64,000 nucleotides of DNA from Dichetophora obliterata (Eukaryota > Arthropoda > Insecta > Diptera > Sciomyzidae). A program made the translations under genes and the position numbers. The stretch lies in assembly GCA_963920525.1 (NCBI GenBank), contig OY986437.1, positions 57,112,830 to 57,176,829 on the forward strand, given 5' to 3'. Of this stretch, positions 10,612-21,339 are shown piece by piece; the first letter of the stretch is position 1, and each line of letters begins with the position of its first letter. The notes below the pieces were generated by a model. The model searched no databases. It had not been told where the DNA came from and worked only from the letters and a program-made list of their open reading frames with translations.

Positions 10612-11664
10612 GACTATTGTATTTGAAGATTTTCCAAGAAAGTTAAATTCTAATTTTTAGAATGTGGTTTAAAATTTAAAACAAAAAAACAAAGCTCTTA
10701 TGACTGCGAAAATCAACTTACCTCCATTGCACATTTAACAATTACTTGCATCTTGTTTATGTTGTCCACCGCTTAAGTAACACGTAAGCACTACTTAACG
10801 AACCAACCCACTTCTCCCAACCTACACTACTCGTAGCACCGCTTATTATAACACATTTTAAGCACATCTTGCTTACCAACAATTTACCCAACAGCTTCAA
10901 TTCAATAACAAACAAATGACCACAATTATTAACACTCCACGTGCCCAAATCATTATGTAATTAATGACACGTCCACTTAACGTTCTTGCAATAAAGGTAG
11001 AAGAATAACAAAAAAGTGGCAGTATTAAATCAAAAACAGACAAAAAAATAAAAATTGAGTATAATAAAAAGTAAATGTTCGAGCGCAAGAACCACAGCAA
11101 AAAGGATTAATTAAGATTTCGACACTTCCAACTTGAGCAATTCGAACAACTCATCGTGATGTGTGAATTCTTTTTTGGTGAAACACTGCCAAGTGAACCG
11201 CAAGCAAGCAGAGGTGAGAGCGCGCCTGAAGAATTATAAATATATATAAATATACGTCAGTGCGTATACGCACACGCCAGACAGAGATATCCTTTTAACA
11301 ATCATTACAAGATTTATTGCTGCGGAGAAAAACAAGCGAGGAAAATATGATAATGATTAATTCGAGTAAAGGGTTAACACTCGAAGCGACATATGTTCCA
11401 CCAGTGACTCGAAAAAAATACAAAAACTCGGCAGTTATCAAAATAAAGCACATTCGAAAAATATCTCGTCACGGCGCACAGTAGATCATGCAGTGGACAA
11501 AACTCAAAAACGTTTTTGTCAAATTATCAAAAAACAAAATCATTATTTGAAAGATAAAGATTAATTAAATTTTTCACAGGATTTTGAAAATAAATCTAAT
11601 TATCAAATTGAAACAGTCTAACAAAAAAATGCCTACGGCCCCTGCATTCATGGTCACAAATTTA
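10612..11664. other. Intergenic DNA, no gene seen
   Basis: Short chance frames only. A TATAAATA run at 11235 with TCAGTG at 11257 looks a little like a core promoter, but the spacing (about 24 bp) is short and no transcript body follows. The last 8 bp before the next element are GTAAGAAC, its target duplication. Confidence 0.4.
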
Positions 11665-11672
11665 GTAAGAAC

Positions 11673-12255
11673 CAGGGACCGAAAATAATTGTTATTCCAG
11701 ATTTCACAGCAGAAAAAGTTGGGCAATTTCAACACATAAAAATGTTCGTTATGAATAACTTTTATTTTTAAGAAAAATGTTTTTTGGTTGCCGGATAACT
11801 TTTATTTTTGAGGAATAATTTTTTAGGTTGGCTCATAACAGTTATTTTCTGATATTAATTTTTTTTCGGTTATTTGTGTCAAAAATCAAGAAAAATATGA
11901 CTTTTTCTTTTGGAATGGATTCACATCTCTTAGCCGTGGTCGATCTGGGGTAATCATCTAACGTCATCGTCGTGATGTCAGAATTTCAAAAAGTTTTTTG
12001 ACACCATGGCGGACCCTAAAAAGGTGTTTTTTATATTCGCTTCCCTTTCTGGAATATTTCCCAGAGAAACCGGCTACCACATCGATTACCGACGACTGAT
12101 TACCTAACCGAATACAAATTACTGAAGCGATTACCAAGCGGTTACTTAGTCGAATACCGATTACTAAGCGATTACATAACCGAAGACTGATTACTGAAGT
12201 GATTACCAAGCCATTACTTAGCTGAATACTGATTACTAAGCGATTACATGACTGA
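11673..12255 (+). repeat. Left inverted arm of the foldback-like element
   Basis: Outer part is single-copy-like and includes GTCATCGTCGTGATGTCAG and CCATGGCGGACCCTAAAAAGG. From 12086 it becomes an array of ATTAC-containing units that resumes at 13273-13610 after the nested insertion. The frame at 11964-12266 (minus) is a translation of this arm and not a gene. Confidence 0.8.
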
Positions 12256-12263
12256 ATACATAT

Positions 12264-13264
12264 CATAGATGGGCACTTTGCAGTACCAGTAAAATTGCAG
12301 TAAAAATAAATTTTTACTGATAATGAAATTCAATTTGCATTACCAGTAAAATTTTACTGATTACTGAAAAAAATTGCAGTAAAAATAAATTTTTACTGAT
12401 TACTGGGAAAAAATTGCAGTACAAATAAATTTTTACTGATAATGAAATTCAATTTGCATTACCAGTAAATTTTTACTGATTACTGGAAAAAATTGCAGTA
12501 AAAATAAATTTTTACTGATAATGAAATTTAATTTGCATTACCAGTAAATTTTTACTGATTACTGAAAAAAATTGCAGTAAAAATAAATTTTTACTGATTA
12601 CTGAAAAAAATTGCAGTAAAAATAAATTTTTACTGATTACTGAAAAAATTGCAGTAAAAATTTATTTTTACAATTTTGTTCAGTAACCAGTAAAAATTAA
12701 TTTTTACTGCATTACTAAAAAAAATTGCAGTAAAAATAAATTTTTACTGATTACTGAAAATATTGCAGTAAAAATTTATTTTTGCAATTTTATTCAGTAA
12801 GCAGTAAAAATTTATTTTTACTGCAATTTTTTTCAGTAATCAGTAAAAATTTATTTTTACTGCAATTTTTTTCAGTAATCAGTAAAAATTTATTTTTACT
12901 GCAATTTTTTTCAGTAATCAGTAAAAATTTATTTTTACTGCAAATTTTTTCAGTAATCAGTAAAAATTTACTGGTAATGCAAATTAAATTTCATTATCAG
13001 TAAAAATTTATTTTTACTGCAAATTTCTTCCAGTAATCAGTAAAAATTTACTGGTAATGCAAATTGAATTTCATTATCAGTAAAAATTTATTTGTACTGC
13101 AATTTTTTCCCAGTAATCAGTAAAAATTTATTTTAACTGCAATTTTCTCCAGTAATCAGTAAAAATTTACTGGTAATGCAAATTGAATTTCATTATCAGT
13201 AAAAGTTTACTGATTACTGCTTCTAGTAATGCAGTAAATATTTACTGCAGTGTGCCCATGTATG
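12264..13264. mobile_element. Palindromic hAT-type MITE nested in the foldback element
   Basis: ATACATAT occurs at 12256-12263 and again at 13265-13272, an 8-bp target duplication. The ends match as inverted repeats: CATAGATGGGCAC and TGCAGTA on the left, CATACATGGGCAC and TGCAGTA on the right strand. The body is one large imperfect palindrome built from units of about 30-40 bp such as CAGTAAAAATAAATTTTTAC alternating with CAGTAATCAGT. The centre is near 12.7-12.8 kb. The plus-strand frame at 12782-13003 is only this repeat read through. It interrupts the ATTAC array of the outer element, so it inserted later. Confidence 0.88.
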
Positions 13265-13619
13265 ATACATATTAATAAAGCGATTACCAAGTGATTACTT
13301 AGCTGAATACCAATTACAAAGCGATTACATAACCAAATACCGATTACTGAAGTGATTACCTAGCGATTACTTAGCTGAATACTGATTACTAAGCATTTAC
13401 ACAATCGAAGAGTGATTACTGAAGTGATTACCAAGTGATTACTTAGCTGAATATCAGTTACTAAGCGACAACATAACCAAATACCGATTACTGAAGTGAT
13501 TACCAAGCGATTACCAAGCGATTACAAACCTGAATACTGATTGATAAGTGATTACATAAACGAAGACCGATTACTGAAGTGATAACCAAGAGGTTACTTA
13601 GCCGATAAAAACTATTTGT

Positions 13620-14515
13620 TTTATTTTTTTTATTTTTCAATGAATTTGTGCTTCAATTTAGTTTTACAAACATTATTTTTGATCTCTCATGATCCCTCAC
13701 GAAATCAGCACAAAATTTAATAAAACTTGCATGAAATGCAACTTTAATTAATTAAATCATGTTTTTACATTCCAGAATTAATGCATCTGACATCGGCAAT
13801 GAATTAAAAAGGGTATGACAAATTCTTAAATTAATTTCACATATTTGCGTAAAGTATTTAATCAACTATAGAAATGATAAAAAGCTGAGTGTTCCTCATA
13901 AAAAATTATTTTTATTACAAAATTTTAAGAAATCGATTTTTTTTTAATAAAAAATGTTTGTTTAGTCATTATCTAAGAAATTAAATAATGTAATTTTTTA
14001 TATTAATGTTTTGTTTTTGTGTAATAATAAATGTTTGCTTAATCATTATGAAATGCATTTTTAATATTAATAGGACCTTTAATGTGTGGTTTAATTGCAC
14101 AATGTTATATATTTTTCAAAATTAAGTAGATGCTTATATGAAATTTATGCACTTTTTTAATTCCAACATCAGATTTGAAATGACCAACCAGCGAATCTAC
14201 AAAGATTATAAAACAAAAAACACTTTTTAGGGTCCACCTTAGTTTCAAAAAACTTTGAAATTCTTAAATCAGATTTGAAATCAGTGACCCCTACATACTG
14301 GCAGAACATCTATAATTTCTGACATGGTTTTATACACAGGCACAGACGCTCAGCCGCACCAGGATCCTGTAAAAGATTCAATAACTCCAAAAATAATTTA
14401 ATATGTCTTTATTAAAAAATGTGTTCTTATGATAGTATCTTATGTGTGCAGCGTTAAGTAACCGGGGCGTGGGTTAATCGTGCTGTAGCTTTTCCGCCTG
14501 TTCAAGCTGTTCCTT
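13620..14515. other. Unique core of the foldback-like element
   Basis: AT-rich, without a recognisable transposase or other domain. It holds the decayed arm fragment near 14218 and a repeated CAGATTTGAAAT (14169 and 14269). Confidence 0.5.
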
Positions 14516-15445
14516 TGTTCTCGTAACCGCTTAAGTTATCGGTATTCAGCTAAGTAATAACTTGGTAATCACTTCAGTAATCAGTCTTCGGTTATGTAAT
14601 CACTTAGTAATCAGTATTCAGCTAAGTAATCACTTCAGTAATCAGTCTTCAGTTATGTAATCGATTAGTAGTCAGTATTCAGCTAAGTAATGGCTGGGTA
14701 ATCACTTCAGTAATCAGTATTTGGTTATGTAATTGCTTAGTTACTGATATTCGTCAAAGTAATCACTTGGTAATCACTTCAGTAATCAGTCTTCGGATAT
14801 GTAATCGCTTAGAAATTAGTATTCAGCTAAGTTATCACTTGGTAATTGATTTAGTAATCAGTATTCAGTTACGTAATCGCTTAGTTATCAGTATTCAGCT
14901 AAGTAATCGTTTGATAATCGCTTCAGTAATCAGTCTTCGGTTATGTAATCGCTTAGTAATCGGTATTCGACTAAGTAATCGCTTGGTAATCGCTTCAGTA
15001 ATTTGTATTCGGTTAGGTAATCAGTCGTCGGTAATCGATGTGGTAGCCGGTTTCTCTGGGAAAGATTCTAGAAAGGGAAGCGAATATAAAAAACACCTTT
15101 TTAGGGTCCGCCATGGTGTCAAAAAACTTTTTGAAATTCTGACATCACGACGATGACGTTAGATGATTACCCCAGATCGACCACGGCTAAGAGATGTGAA
15201 TCCATTCCAAAAGAAAAAGTCATATTTTTCTTTATTTTTGACACAAATAACCGAAAAAATTAATATCAGAAAATAACTGTTATGAGCCAACCTAAAAAAT
15301 TATTCCTCAAAAATAAAAGTTATCCTGCAACCAAAAAACATTTTTCTTAAAAATAAAAGTTATTCATAACTGAAATGTATTTTAACCCATTTTAATAATT
15401 AATTTTAACCAATTCCAAAAAAGTTGCATAACAGTTATGTCCCTG
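14515..15445 (-). repeat. Right inverted arm of the foldback-like element
   Basis: Reverse complement of the left arm: an array of ATTAC units from about 14530 to 15030, followed by GTAGCCGGTTTCTCTGGGAA, the CCGCCATGG block and the AACCGAAAAAATTAATATC block. The plus-strand frame at 14767-15156 is this arm translated, mirrored by the minus-strand frame in the left arm. Confidence 0.8.
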
Positions 15446-15665
15446 GTAAGAACCTTTTATTCTCTTGCAGTAACTGTTCAAAAATTTAACGAATTGTACC
15501 GATTCTTTGTAAAATCGCATTTTGAAAAATGGACCAAAATTACTATTGCACAGAAATTTTTGATCATTTTAGAAAAAAAGCTGGTAATTAAGTTCATATG
15601 GTTAATGTCACCTGTAATGTTATGGTTGGTAATGGTAATGTAATGGTTGTGGTCTCACCGTAGCA

Positions 15666-16277
15666 AAGTGATGCAACGATTAATCAAACAAGTTATATTA
15701 ATCAGTATTTTCTTTCGTTTATAGGTTTAATTGTATAACATTTTCCCATTCGATTAACCGAAAAAATAATCGAAAAATTACAAAAAAATCGAATAAAAAC
15801 CAATTACTAGAAAATTATGCAATTTCACAATTTTTCAATTTACATGTTGGTTTGAGCAATAGAGCTCATCTTAAAAGAAACCCGTTTACCCTAAGCTATA
15901 CTCTCTGTACCAAAAATATTGCTTTTTAATTGGAACTTCTGCACCATCAGAGCGGCTTTTTTCCAAGGCTGGGGGAACTGCTACAAAACGCCTACCAAAG
16001 CTATTGTTCCTAAATTCCATTTTAAACAAATAATGTTAATTTTTTTGCATATTTTTTTATTAATGCATGCATAATCGGGATTTTGTGCATGCAAGTTTAT
16101 AGGCTGAAAAAATTTTAAACGTTTGCTGTGTCCACTAGTGAATACAAACAAAAAAGACAAAGAAATTGATAAAAAATATTTGAGCAATTAACTGAATCGG
16201 TTCATTTTTCTGCAATGAATTGCAACTAATAATCGTTAAAACGATTAATCGATGAAAAAAATTTTTTTGCATCACTA
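15666..16277. mobile_element. hAT-type MITE, 612 bp
   Basis: Left end AAGTGATGCAACGATTAATC; right end, read inverted, TAGTGATGC, with CGATTAATCG a little further in. CCGTAGCA (15658-15665) and CCATTGCA (16278-16285) look like a diverged 8-bp target duplication (6 of 8). No transposase inside; the 68-codon minus frame at 15981-16187 is unconvincing. Confidence 0.65.
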
Positions 16278-16710
16278 CCATTGCACCGCCCACTTTTAAT
16301 AAATCAATAAAAGATTCCGAAATACTGCGCCGATTAAGCTAAAATTTTGGTAGTGAATTATTTTCGAGTACGAAAAGGTTTAGGAAAAAAATTACCGCAC
16401 CCGCTTTTACCGCCCACAAATGATATTTCAGATTTTATCGAATGACTGGAAAAATATTAGAAAGTATTTGCCCATAGCTCACCATTTCTATTTTTTCCCA
16501 GAAAAGGTATAAAATATTTACATTTCTCTGAAAAAGGAGGCCAAAAGTTTTTGTTGTTAAAATAGATTGTATTGAAATTTAAATTTTTTAAGCTCTTTCA
16601 TCTGCTCTTTTAAAGTTTTCATATTTCATAAACTTTTTACTTTAAGTTTCTTTTACTTACGTTTGCAAAAGCAACGTTTTTATTACTTCGTCTATACACT
16701 TTCAAACTAA

Positions 16711-16949
16711 GGGCCAATTTTTCAGAGCGAGTTTAAACTCTAGTCAAATTAAACCGAGTTTAACTCACCAAAATTGGATGTTTAAACTCGGGTTAACTAG
16801 ATATTTTAGCATTCGTTGAAGTAAAATTGACTTAAGTTATCATATAATGTGTTTCTCTTATGCCAAAATCGAATTTAAACGTCCCATTTTTGTGAGTTAA
16901 GCTCGGTTCAATTTTACTGGAGTTTAAACTCGCACTAAAAAATTGGCCC
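16711..16949. mobile_element. PIF/Harbinger-like MITE, 239 bp
   Basis: TAA at 16708-16710 and 16950-16952 flank an element that starts GGGCCAATTTTTCAGAGCG and ends, read inverted, GGGCCAATTTTTTAGTGCG. The inverted similarity continues through CGAGTTTAAACTC, so about 90 bp of each end pairs. A 3-bp TWA duplication and GGGCC ends fit Harbinger-type MITEs. The flanks CTAA/TAAG would also allow a different superfamily. Confidence 0.8.
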
Positions 16950-16952
16950 TAA

Positions 16953-18180
16953 GAAGATACAGTAAAAGCTCACTTTTTCAGGATTTTTATCTGAAAACCT
17001 TTGAAAAAATTTGAGGAAAACACAAATTCCGATTTGATTGCACATATAATTATTTGGTCAGATCCCCATTTATCTTCAAAAAGAAAATTTATATAATGAA
17101 TATTTTAACTGGGAGGACCCAGATGTGGAGCTTTACATAGAAAAGAACGCAATAAAGAAGAAAATTAAATCAAAATTATAAACAATAGCTTCAACTTATT
17201 TATCAAACAGCGCAGATATCGAATAATTTATGTCAAATAGCATTGTCTAGGCGTAAAAGTGCGCTCACTTAAAAAATTATATCTTGAAAATTAAAAAACC
17301 ATTTGAAAAAAAATACAGTTCTCAAAAGAAGAATTTTGAGAAAAGCCATCAAATAAAATGTATTTTTTGCGAAATTTTGAGATTTTTTTATATTTCCATA
17401 ATATTTTGAAAATGTTCAAAATACGGAATACAATCACGATATTTGAGAATCGCTGAGAATAATAGCTTTAATTTTTTTAATTATAATTTAATTTTTTAAT
17501 CAGCGACTCCAAATTAACTAAAATGCTAGACTTCATGAAGATTGGACCACTCCTTCTGTTTTTGTCCTTTTGTATGGGCTGTCTACTGTGCGGCGTTAGA
17601 GTGTTAAGAATCCGCAAAAAATGTTGCGCTGGCAGCATGACAGCGCTAGCAGTCAGCAAAATAAAGCATTAACTTTGCAGCATTTCAATTAATATTTACA
17701 TCTCTCTGTTATACTTAAAGGTTATTTTTGCTGCATGCTCACTAAATTTGTGAAGAGTAATAAAGTAAAACTTTAAAGGATTTAACAAAAAACAATTTCA
17801 CGTCAATGAAACGATATGAATCAGGGATCTCACGCTGTTTATGGATAATTATTTCTCGGCTTTTACTTAAAGTTTTGCTTTTGTTGGTTTTTTGTAGCAC
17901 GCTAATACAGAAATATAAATACACATATTTAAAAATAAATATACACTTTATTTAAATGAAAGTCTAACAGCTTTAGACATTTAGTTTATATTTAATACTA
18001 TTCTTTGATAGTAATGTTTTTTATTATTGTTTCGAAAAGATTACAACTACTGTTTTCTTTAAAAGCACTGCACCTAAGTTAATGTTATTTTTAGTTAATC
18101 TATTAATGATCACCAGATAATTACATTACAAGTCATTACGTAAATTCATGTATTTAAAAAAAATTAATTTCAGTGTCGTC
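16953..18180. other. Intergenic region downstream of sktl
   Basis: No gene or repeat recognised. It holds short chance frames at 17477-17659 and 17742-17924 (minus). A TTTATT at 17946 could be a distal poly(A) signal for the minus strand. Confidence 0.4.
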
Positions 18181-18182
18181 AA

Positions 18183-18188
18183 TTTATT
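18183..18188 (-). terminator. Candidate poly(A) signal of sktl
   Basis: TTTATT on the plus strand is AATAAA on the minus strand, about 0.46-0.57 kb past the possible stop codons. In DNA this AT-rich the hexamer is common, so this is only the first clear candidate. Confidence 0.25.
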
Positions 18189-18642
18189 TAGGACAATAGA
18201 AAAAGCAATTTTTAGAACGTTTGCACAATTTTCAGTGTTTTATAAAGAATAAGTAAAGAAATACAAAGTATAACTTAAACAAAACCGTTACAGAAAAACA
18301 AAGACTTACTGCATTTTTATGTATAACGAAACGAAGGCTAAACGTGATCCATATCAAAAAAATATTGTTGCTCGTTTCATTCACGACTTTCAGCCTTAGT
18401 TGCGTTATATATAAAAATTCAGTTAAACAAAAGAAAAACTTTTGCAAAGTAAAACAATACAGATTAGCTCGTTAGGCTGACACAAAATAAATAAGAATTA
18501 GAATACAAATAATAATAATTAGAATATAAATAATAATAATTAGAATAGAAATAATAATACGTCTTTAACAAATACAAAAGAAACAAAATTAAGTTTGCAC
18601 TCAATGAAGAAATTGTAAACATAGAACCGCTGAAGCACTCAC

Positions 18643-18760
18643 TCACATTTTCCACAACATATTTCTGACCTATAAAAGAACCAAAAATAAAAAGAAATTT
18701 TTATCGGAAAAAGCATGTAGTACTAACATTTTTGCGCCAGTATTTTTTGACTCATCTCAC
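18643..18760 (-). other. Possible alternative terminal intron and C-terminus of sktl
   Basis: Read on the minus strand, GTGAGA starting at 18760 lies four codons before the stop and is donor-like. Downstream, a pyrimidine-rich stretch with TTCTTTTATAG ends at 18670, an acceptor-like site, giving a 91-bp intron. Splicing keeps phase 0 and restores Val-Arg from the new exon, then adds Asn-Met-Leu-Trp-Lys-Met before a TGA at 18643-18645. Unspliced RNA ends in Val-Arg. A second GTGAGT lies at 18641-18646. Splicing here is inference. Confidence 0.4.
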
Positions 18761-21058
18761 ATCGTTTAACACCAAGGTTGTCTTGTAGGTTTGCTCCTCC
18801 ACCGACTTGATAACTGTGGTCTTTGTTGTGGATATGATCTGCTTGCCATTGGCATCGAGCTCTTCAATATGCAGCTCATTATCGGGTACATTGTCCTCTA
18901 CACATCCAATCGTGGTCAGCTGTACGCTGGTCTTGGAGAGACGCGGCGAACGTAGCGTTCTGGGTGAACGTGCTCCACTCACCGAGGCCATGTCATCCGT
19001 GTCGCTGTAGTCGTCGGTGCCGCCACTGACAACGCTGCGATTTGAGCTTACATAGGAGCGCGGCGGCGCTACAGTACGTGATTGCGAGGAGTAGCGCGCA
19101 TTGGAGTTTGAGGTTATATCCTCTTCGGAGATGTCGTCGAAGGCAGGCGGAGGCGTTGAGGAACCCGACATCAGTATGGGACGCAGTTGGGCTGCATTCA
19201 AAGTCTGCGAGGGCGTGCGTGACGGAGTAGTGCGCATTGTGGCTGTCGAAGTTTTGCGCTTCGATGGGGAATGTTTGAGCGGAAATGTGGGCGTCTTCTT
19301 GAACACACTTTTGCCCATGAAATTCTGAAAGCGTTGTGCATAGAAGGAGGGTCGACACACAGAGACGGTGTCGCCATTGTAGATGATACTTTTGAAGGTG
19401 TGTTCGAGCTTTTTTTCCAGCCGATACGATTGCAGAATGTCAATGATGCCAATGTAGAGTATTAGACGCTCATCGTTCTCGGAACGCGCTGGTATGCCGC
19501 CTGCCGGTACGTCCTCATCCTCCTCCAGCGGCACACCCATGTCCGCAGTTATAGACTCCATGGCAGTAGAGTGTGCCACAAGACGCTGACGATTCATGGA
19601 ACGTGTACGATTGAGTGCTACTGAGGTGCTGGCTACCGCAGCAAGCGAAGAGGTGGCAGCCGCCACAGCCGATGAGGTTGGATTGTAATTGCTTATTGTG
19701 GGCACCTGATCGGCTTCGGGCGCATCGTCAGTTTCACGTATTTCCTCCGAACGCTGCAGCTTAGCGCGTGCATTACGTATGCGCTCCTCACGCTTCTCCT
19801 TCTGAGCCAAATCCAGATTATGTATGCCTACCAGCAGCGAATAGTCCATGATCTGAAAGCTTTCGAGCACCATGCAGTCGCGTTGTATGGTCTTCATTAA
19901 AGCATTGTATTTATCGGTCTCCAAAAATATGCCATTCGGATGATGCTCCATAAAGTCCAGATCCTTGTAGGTGGGGCTGGCTTTTTGACGCTCCTGCTTT
20001 GAGGCTTTGCGTCGGAATGTCGAACCTTTGAGATCGTATTTGGCATGCATTTTTATTTCCGAGGGCAGCAGATTATTCATGGCCACCAAACGCACGTTCT
20101 TGGAATTATAGTGGAAGCAATAGAGTCCAAAAAACTTTGGTAACAAAGTGCGTGGATTCTGCGAGAGATTCATATAGTAACCGGGCAGCAGTTTCTGCAG
20201 AAATTGGCACTCTTTCTTTTGCACTGTCTTGATAATGAACTCATCATCATCGGTTAGATAGAATATGGAGCCGGATGCGCCGGGATTTGAGAGTTCCAAC
20301 AGTGGCGCCGCACACATGGACATGAGAAAGTCATCGGGAGCAATGCCGAAGAGGTCGCGGAAGTAGCGAAACGCTATGGGCGCATAGACCTTAAAGCGAA
20401 AATCGCTATAGTGATGCGCTGGCGTTATGGAGGAGCCATCAGGCGGAAAGGATATGGTTTCCATTTCCCAAAAATCATTCATGAGCAAATCACGCTTTGG
20501 CTTGCTAGCCAAGCTGCCCACCGTGTGCTGTATGCCCAGCTGTATGGAGCCCATGATTTGCTTCGATTGAATTTTTTTGTAGGTCACTTCGCCACCCTCA
20601 TCCACGCGACGATGTCCAATTTTCTTTTCATGCTTGCCACCCACAGTGGAAGGATTACGCGAGACTGTGGCATCGAGCGTGGAGCTGGCACTGCGTATGC
20701 GTGGCAGCTGCGTGGATGCATTCAACGCAAGTTCGGACTGCAAAAAGTTGTTGCTGTCTTCACCACCATGTTTGAGCGCAGCATCGACAAAATGTTGACG
20801 TGAGGTAGAAGGCAGAGCTGGTACGATACTGTTGGGCGAAATATCGAGATGTTGAGTGCCGTCGTTCGTCACAGCGTCACTCTTATTGTTGAGCGTTATT
20901 TGTATGGCGGTGGTTTGCAGGTTGGAAGTGTTTGTGTTTGTTGTTGGTGTTGGCGCTGGCTGTGGATGTGGTGATGGTGATGAAAGTTGTTGAGTTGTTG
21001 ATGCACCGTGCACGGTCTCCACCATTTCGATGGCATCAATGCCATCACCGGAAGCCAT
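18752..21058 (-). CDS. sktl: Type I phosphatidylinositol-4-phosphate 5-kinase, skittles orthologue
   Basis: Makes PI(4,5)P2 from PI4P at the plasma membrane; in flies skittles acts in cell polarity, cytoskeleton and germ-line development. The 768-residue protein has a Ser/Thr/Pro-rich N-terminus (1-160), then the kinase core: [13 protein letters not shown] at 170-182, [20 protein letters not shown] at 212-231, GASGS loop at 260-264, ATP-binding lysine in EFIIKTVQ (K277), [15 protein letters not shown] at 341-347, MDYSLL (D405) and IGIIDILQ (D540). KKLEH at 549-553 has Glu552 at the site where type I enzymes have Glu and type II Ala, so PI4P preference is expected. Residues 420-525 are a low-complexity insert and 585-768 a Ser-rich tail. 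The start at MASGDG was chosen because the extra 48 upstream codons run through a splice acceptor into intron-like sequence, and -3 is G. The coding body has no introns. PIP5K59B is the alternative paralogue, less likely given the uninterrupted body. Confidence 0.88.
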   Translation of the reverse strand: MASGDGIDAIEMVETVHGASTTQQLSSPSPHPQPAPTPTTNTNTSNLQTTAIQITLNNKSDAVTNDGTQHLDISPNSIVPALPSTSRQHFVDAALKHGGEDSNNFLQSELALNASTQLPRIRSASSTLDATVSRNPSTVGGKHEKKIGHRRVDEGGEVTYKKIQSKQIMGSIQLGIQHTVGSLASKPKRDLLMNDFWEMETISFPPDGSSITPAHHYSDFRFKVYAPIAFRYFRDLFGIAPDDFLMSMCAAPLLELSNPGASGSIFYLTDDDEFIIKTVQKKECQFLQKLLPGYYMNLSQNPRTLLPKFFGLYCFHYNSKNVRLVAMNNLLPSEIKMHAKYDLKGSTFRRKASKQERQKASPTYKDLDFMEHHPNGIFLETDKYNALMKTIQRDCMVLESFQIMDYSLLVGIHNLDLAQKEKREERIRNARAKLQRSEEIRETDDAPEADQVPTISNYNPTSSAVAAATSSLAAVASTSVALNRTRSMNRQRLVAHSTAMESITADMGVPLEEDEDVPAGGIPARSENDERLILYIGIIDILQSYRLEKKLEHTFKSIIYNGDTVSVCRPSFYAQRFQNFMGKSVFKKTPTFPLKHSPSKRKTSTATMRTTPSRTPSQTLNAAQLRPILMSGSSTPPPAFDDISEEDITSNSNARYSSQSRTVAPPRSYVSSNRSVVSGGTDDYSDTDDMASVSGARSPRTLRSPRLSKTSVQLTTIGCVEDNVPDNELHIEELDANGKQIISTTKTTVIKSVEEQTYKTTLVLNDVR

Positions 21059-21120
21059 TTCCAAACCCACCTTGCCGCTGTTTGTATTGGCTGTAAAAAG
21101 TATCTGTAAAAAAATTTTTT
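21059..21120 (-). other. 5'UTR splice acceptor and leader of sktl
   Basis: On the minus strand AAATTTTTTTACAG ends at 21104, followed by 45 nt of leader (21103-21059) and the ATG. A second, weaker ACAG ends at 21091. A pyrimidine tract plus CAG just before the leader suggests a 5'UTR intron, so the promoter would lie further right. Confidence 0.5.
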
Positions 21121-21320
21121 GTGTGTTGAGGTAAAAAAACACCTTTTTGGGGGTACATTTTAGAGCACCACCTGGCAAAAGAATTGTTATCAAAAATTGC
21201 AACAGGAAATTGTGTGTATTTTTTGTGGGGAAATAAAAAGGTTATCGCTTGAATACTAAAGCTTCAGCATTTTGAATCAATAAAAATAAAAAGCAGTTAA
21301 GTTAAGCAGAAGTAACGGCG

Positions 21321-21332
21321 GCGCATGCGCAT
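21321..21332. promoter_or_regulatory. NRF-1/Ewg-type palindrome GCGCATGCGC
   Basis: GGCGCATGCGCA lies about 265 bp upstream of the sktl start codon, in a small GC-rich island (CGGCGGCGCATGCGCATTG). The core GCGCATGCGC is the binding motif of NRF-1, whose fly homologue is Erect wing. It could serve a proximal promoter or an intronic enhancer. Confidence 0.3.
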
Positions 21333-21339
21333 TGTTTCC

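Larger units (their letters stand above)
11673..15445. mobile_element. Foldback-like hAT-type element, 3.77 kb, with 8-bp target duplication
   Basis: Ends are CAGGGAC (11673) and GTCCCTG (15439-15445). GTAAGAAC directly precedes the left end (11665-11672) and directly follows the right end (15446-15453). CAGGG termini with an 8-bp duplication fit the hAT superfamily; P-type elements also make 8-bp duplications. The arms are long inverted repeats: 11741-12255 is closely matched, inverted, by about 14930-15385. The inner parts of the arms are arrays of short units such as CGATTACTTAGCTGAATAC. No transposase was seen, so it would need one in trans. A 1001-bp element is nested in the left half, and a decayed partial copy of the arm (AACACTTTTTAGGGTCCACC) lies at 14218-14237. 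Confidence 0.85.

Noticed and set aside
11235..11262. TATA box and initiator-like pair
   Set aside because: Spacing is too short, the DNA is AT-rich and no transcript body can be seen.
12782..13003. Repeat protein of about 73 residues (FFSVISKNLFLLQ units)
   Set aside because: It is the palindromic MITE unit translated.
11964..15156. Two similar proteins of 100 and 129 residues on opposite strands
   Set aside because: They are the two inverted arms of the foldback-like element read through, not genes.
18807..20803. Open frames antisense to or out of frame with sktl
   Set aside because: Shadows of the GC-richer kinase coding sequence, with no domains of their own.
21059..21202. 48 extra in-frame codons upstream of the sktl start
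   Set aside because: They cross a pyrimidine-rich splice acceptor and read intron-like sequence; the conserved-looking start is at 21058.
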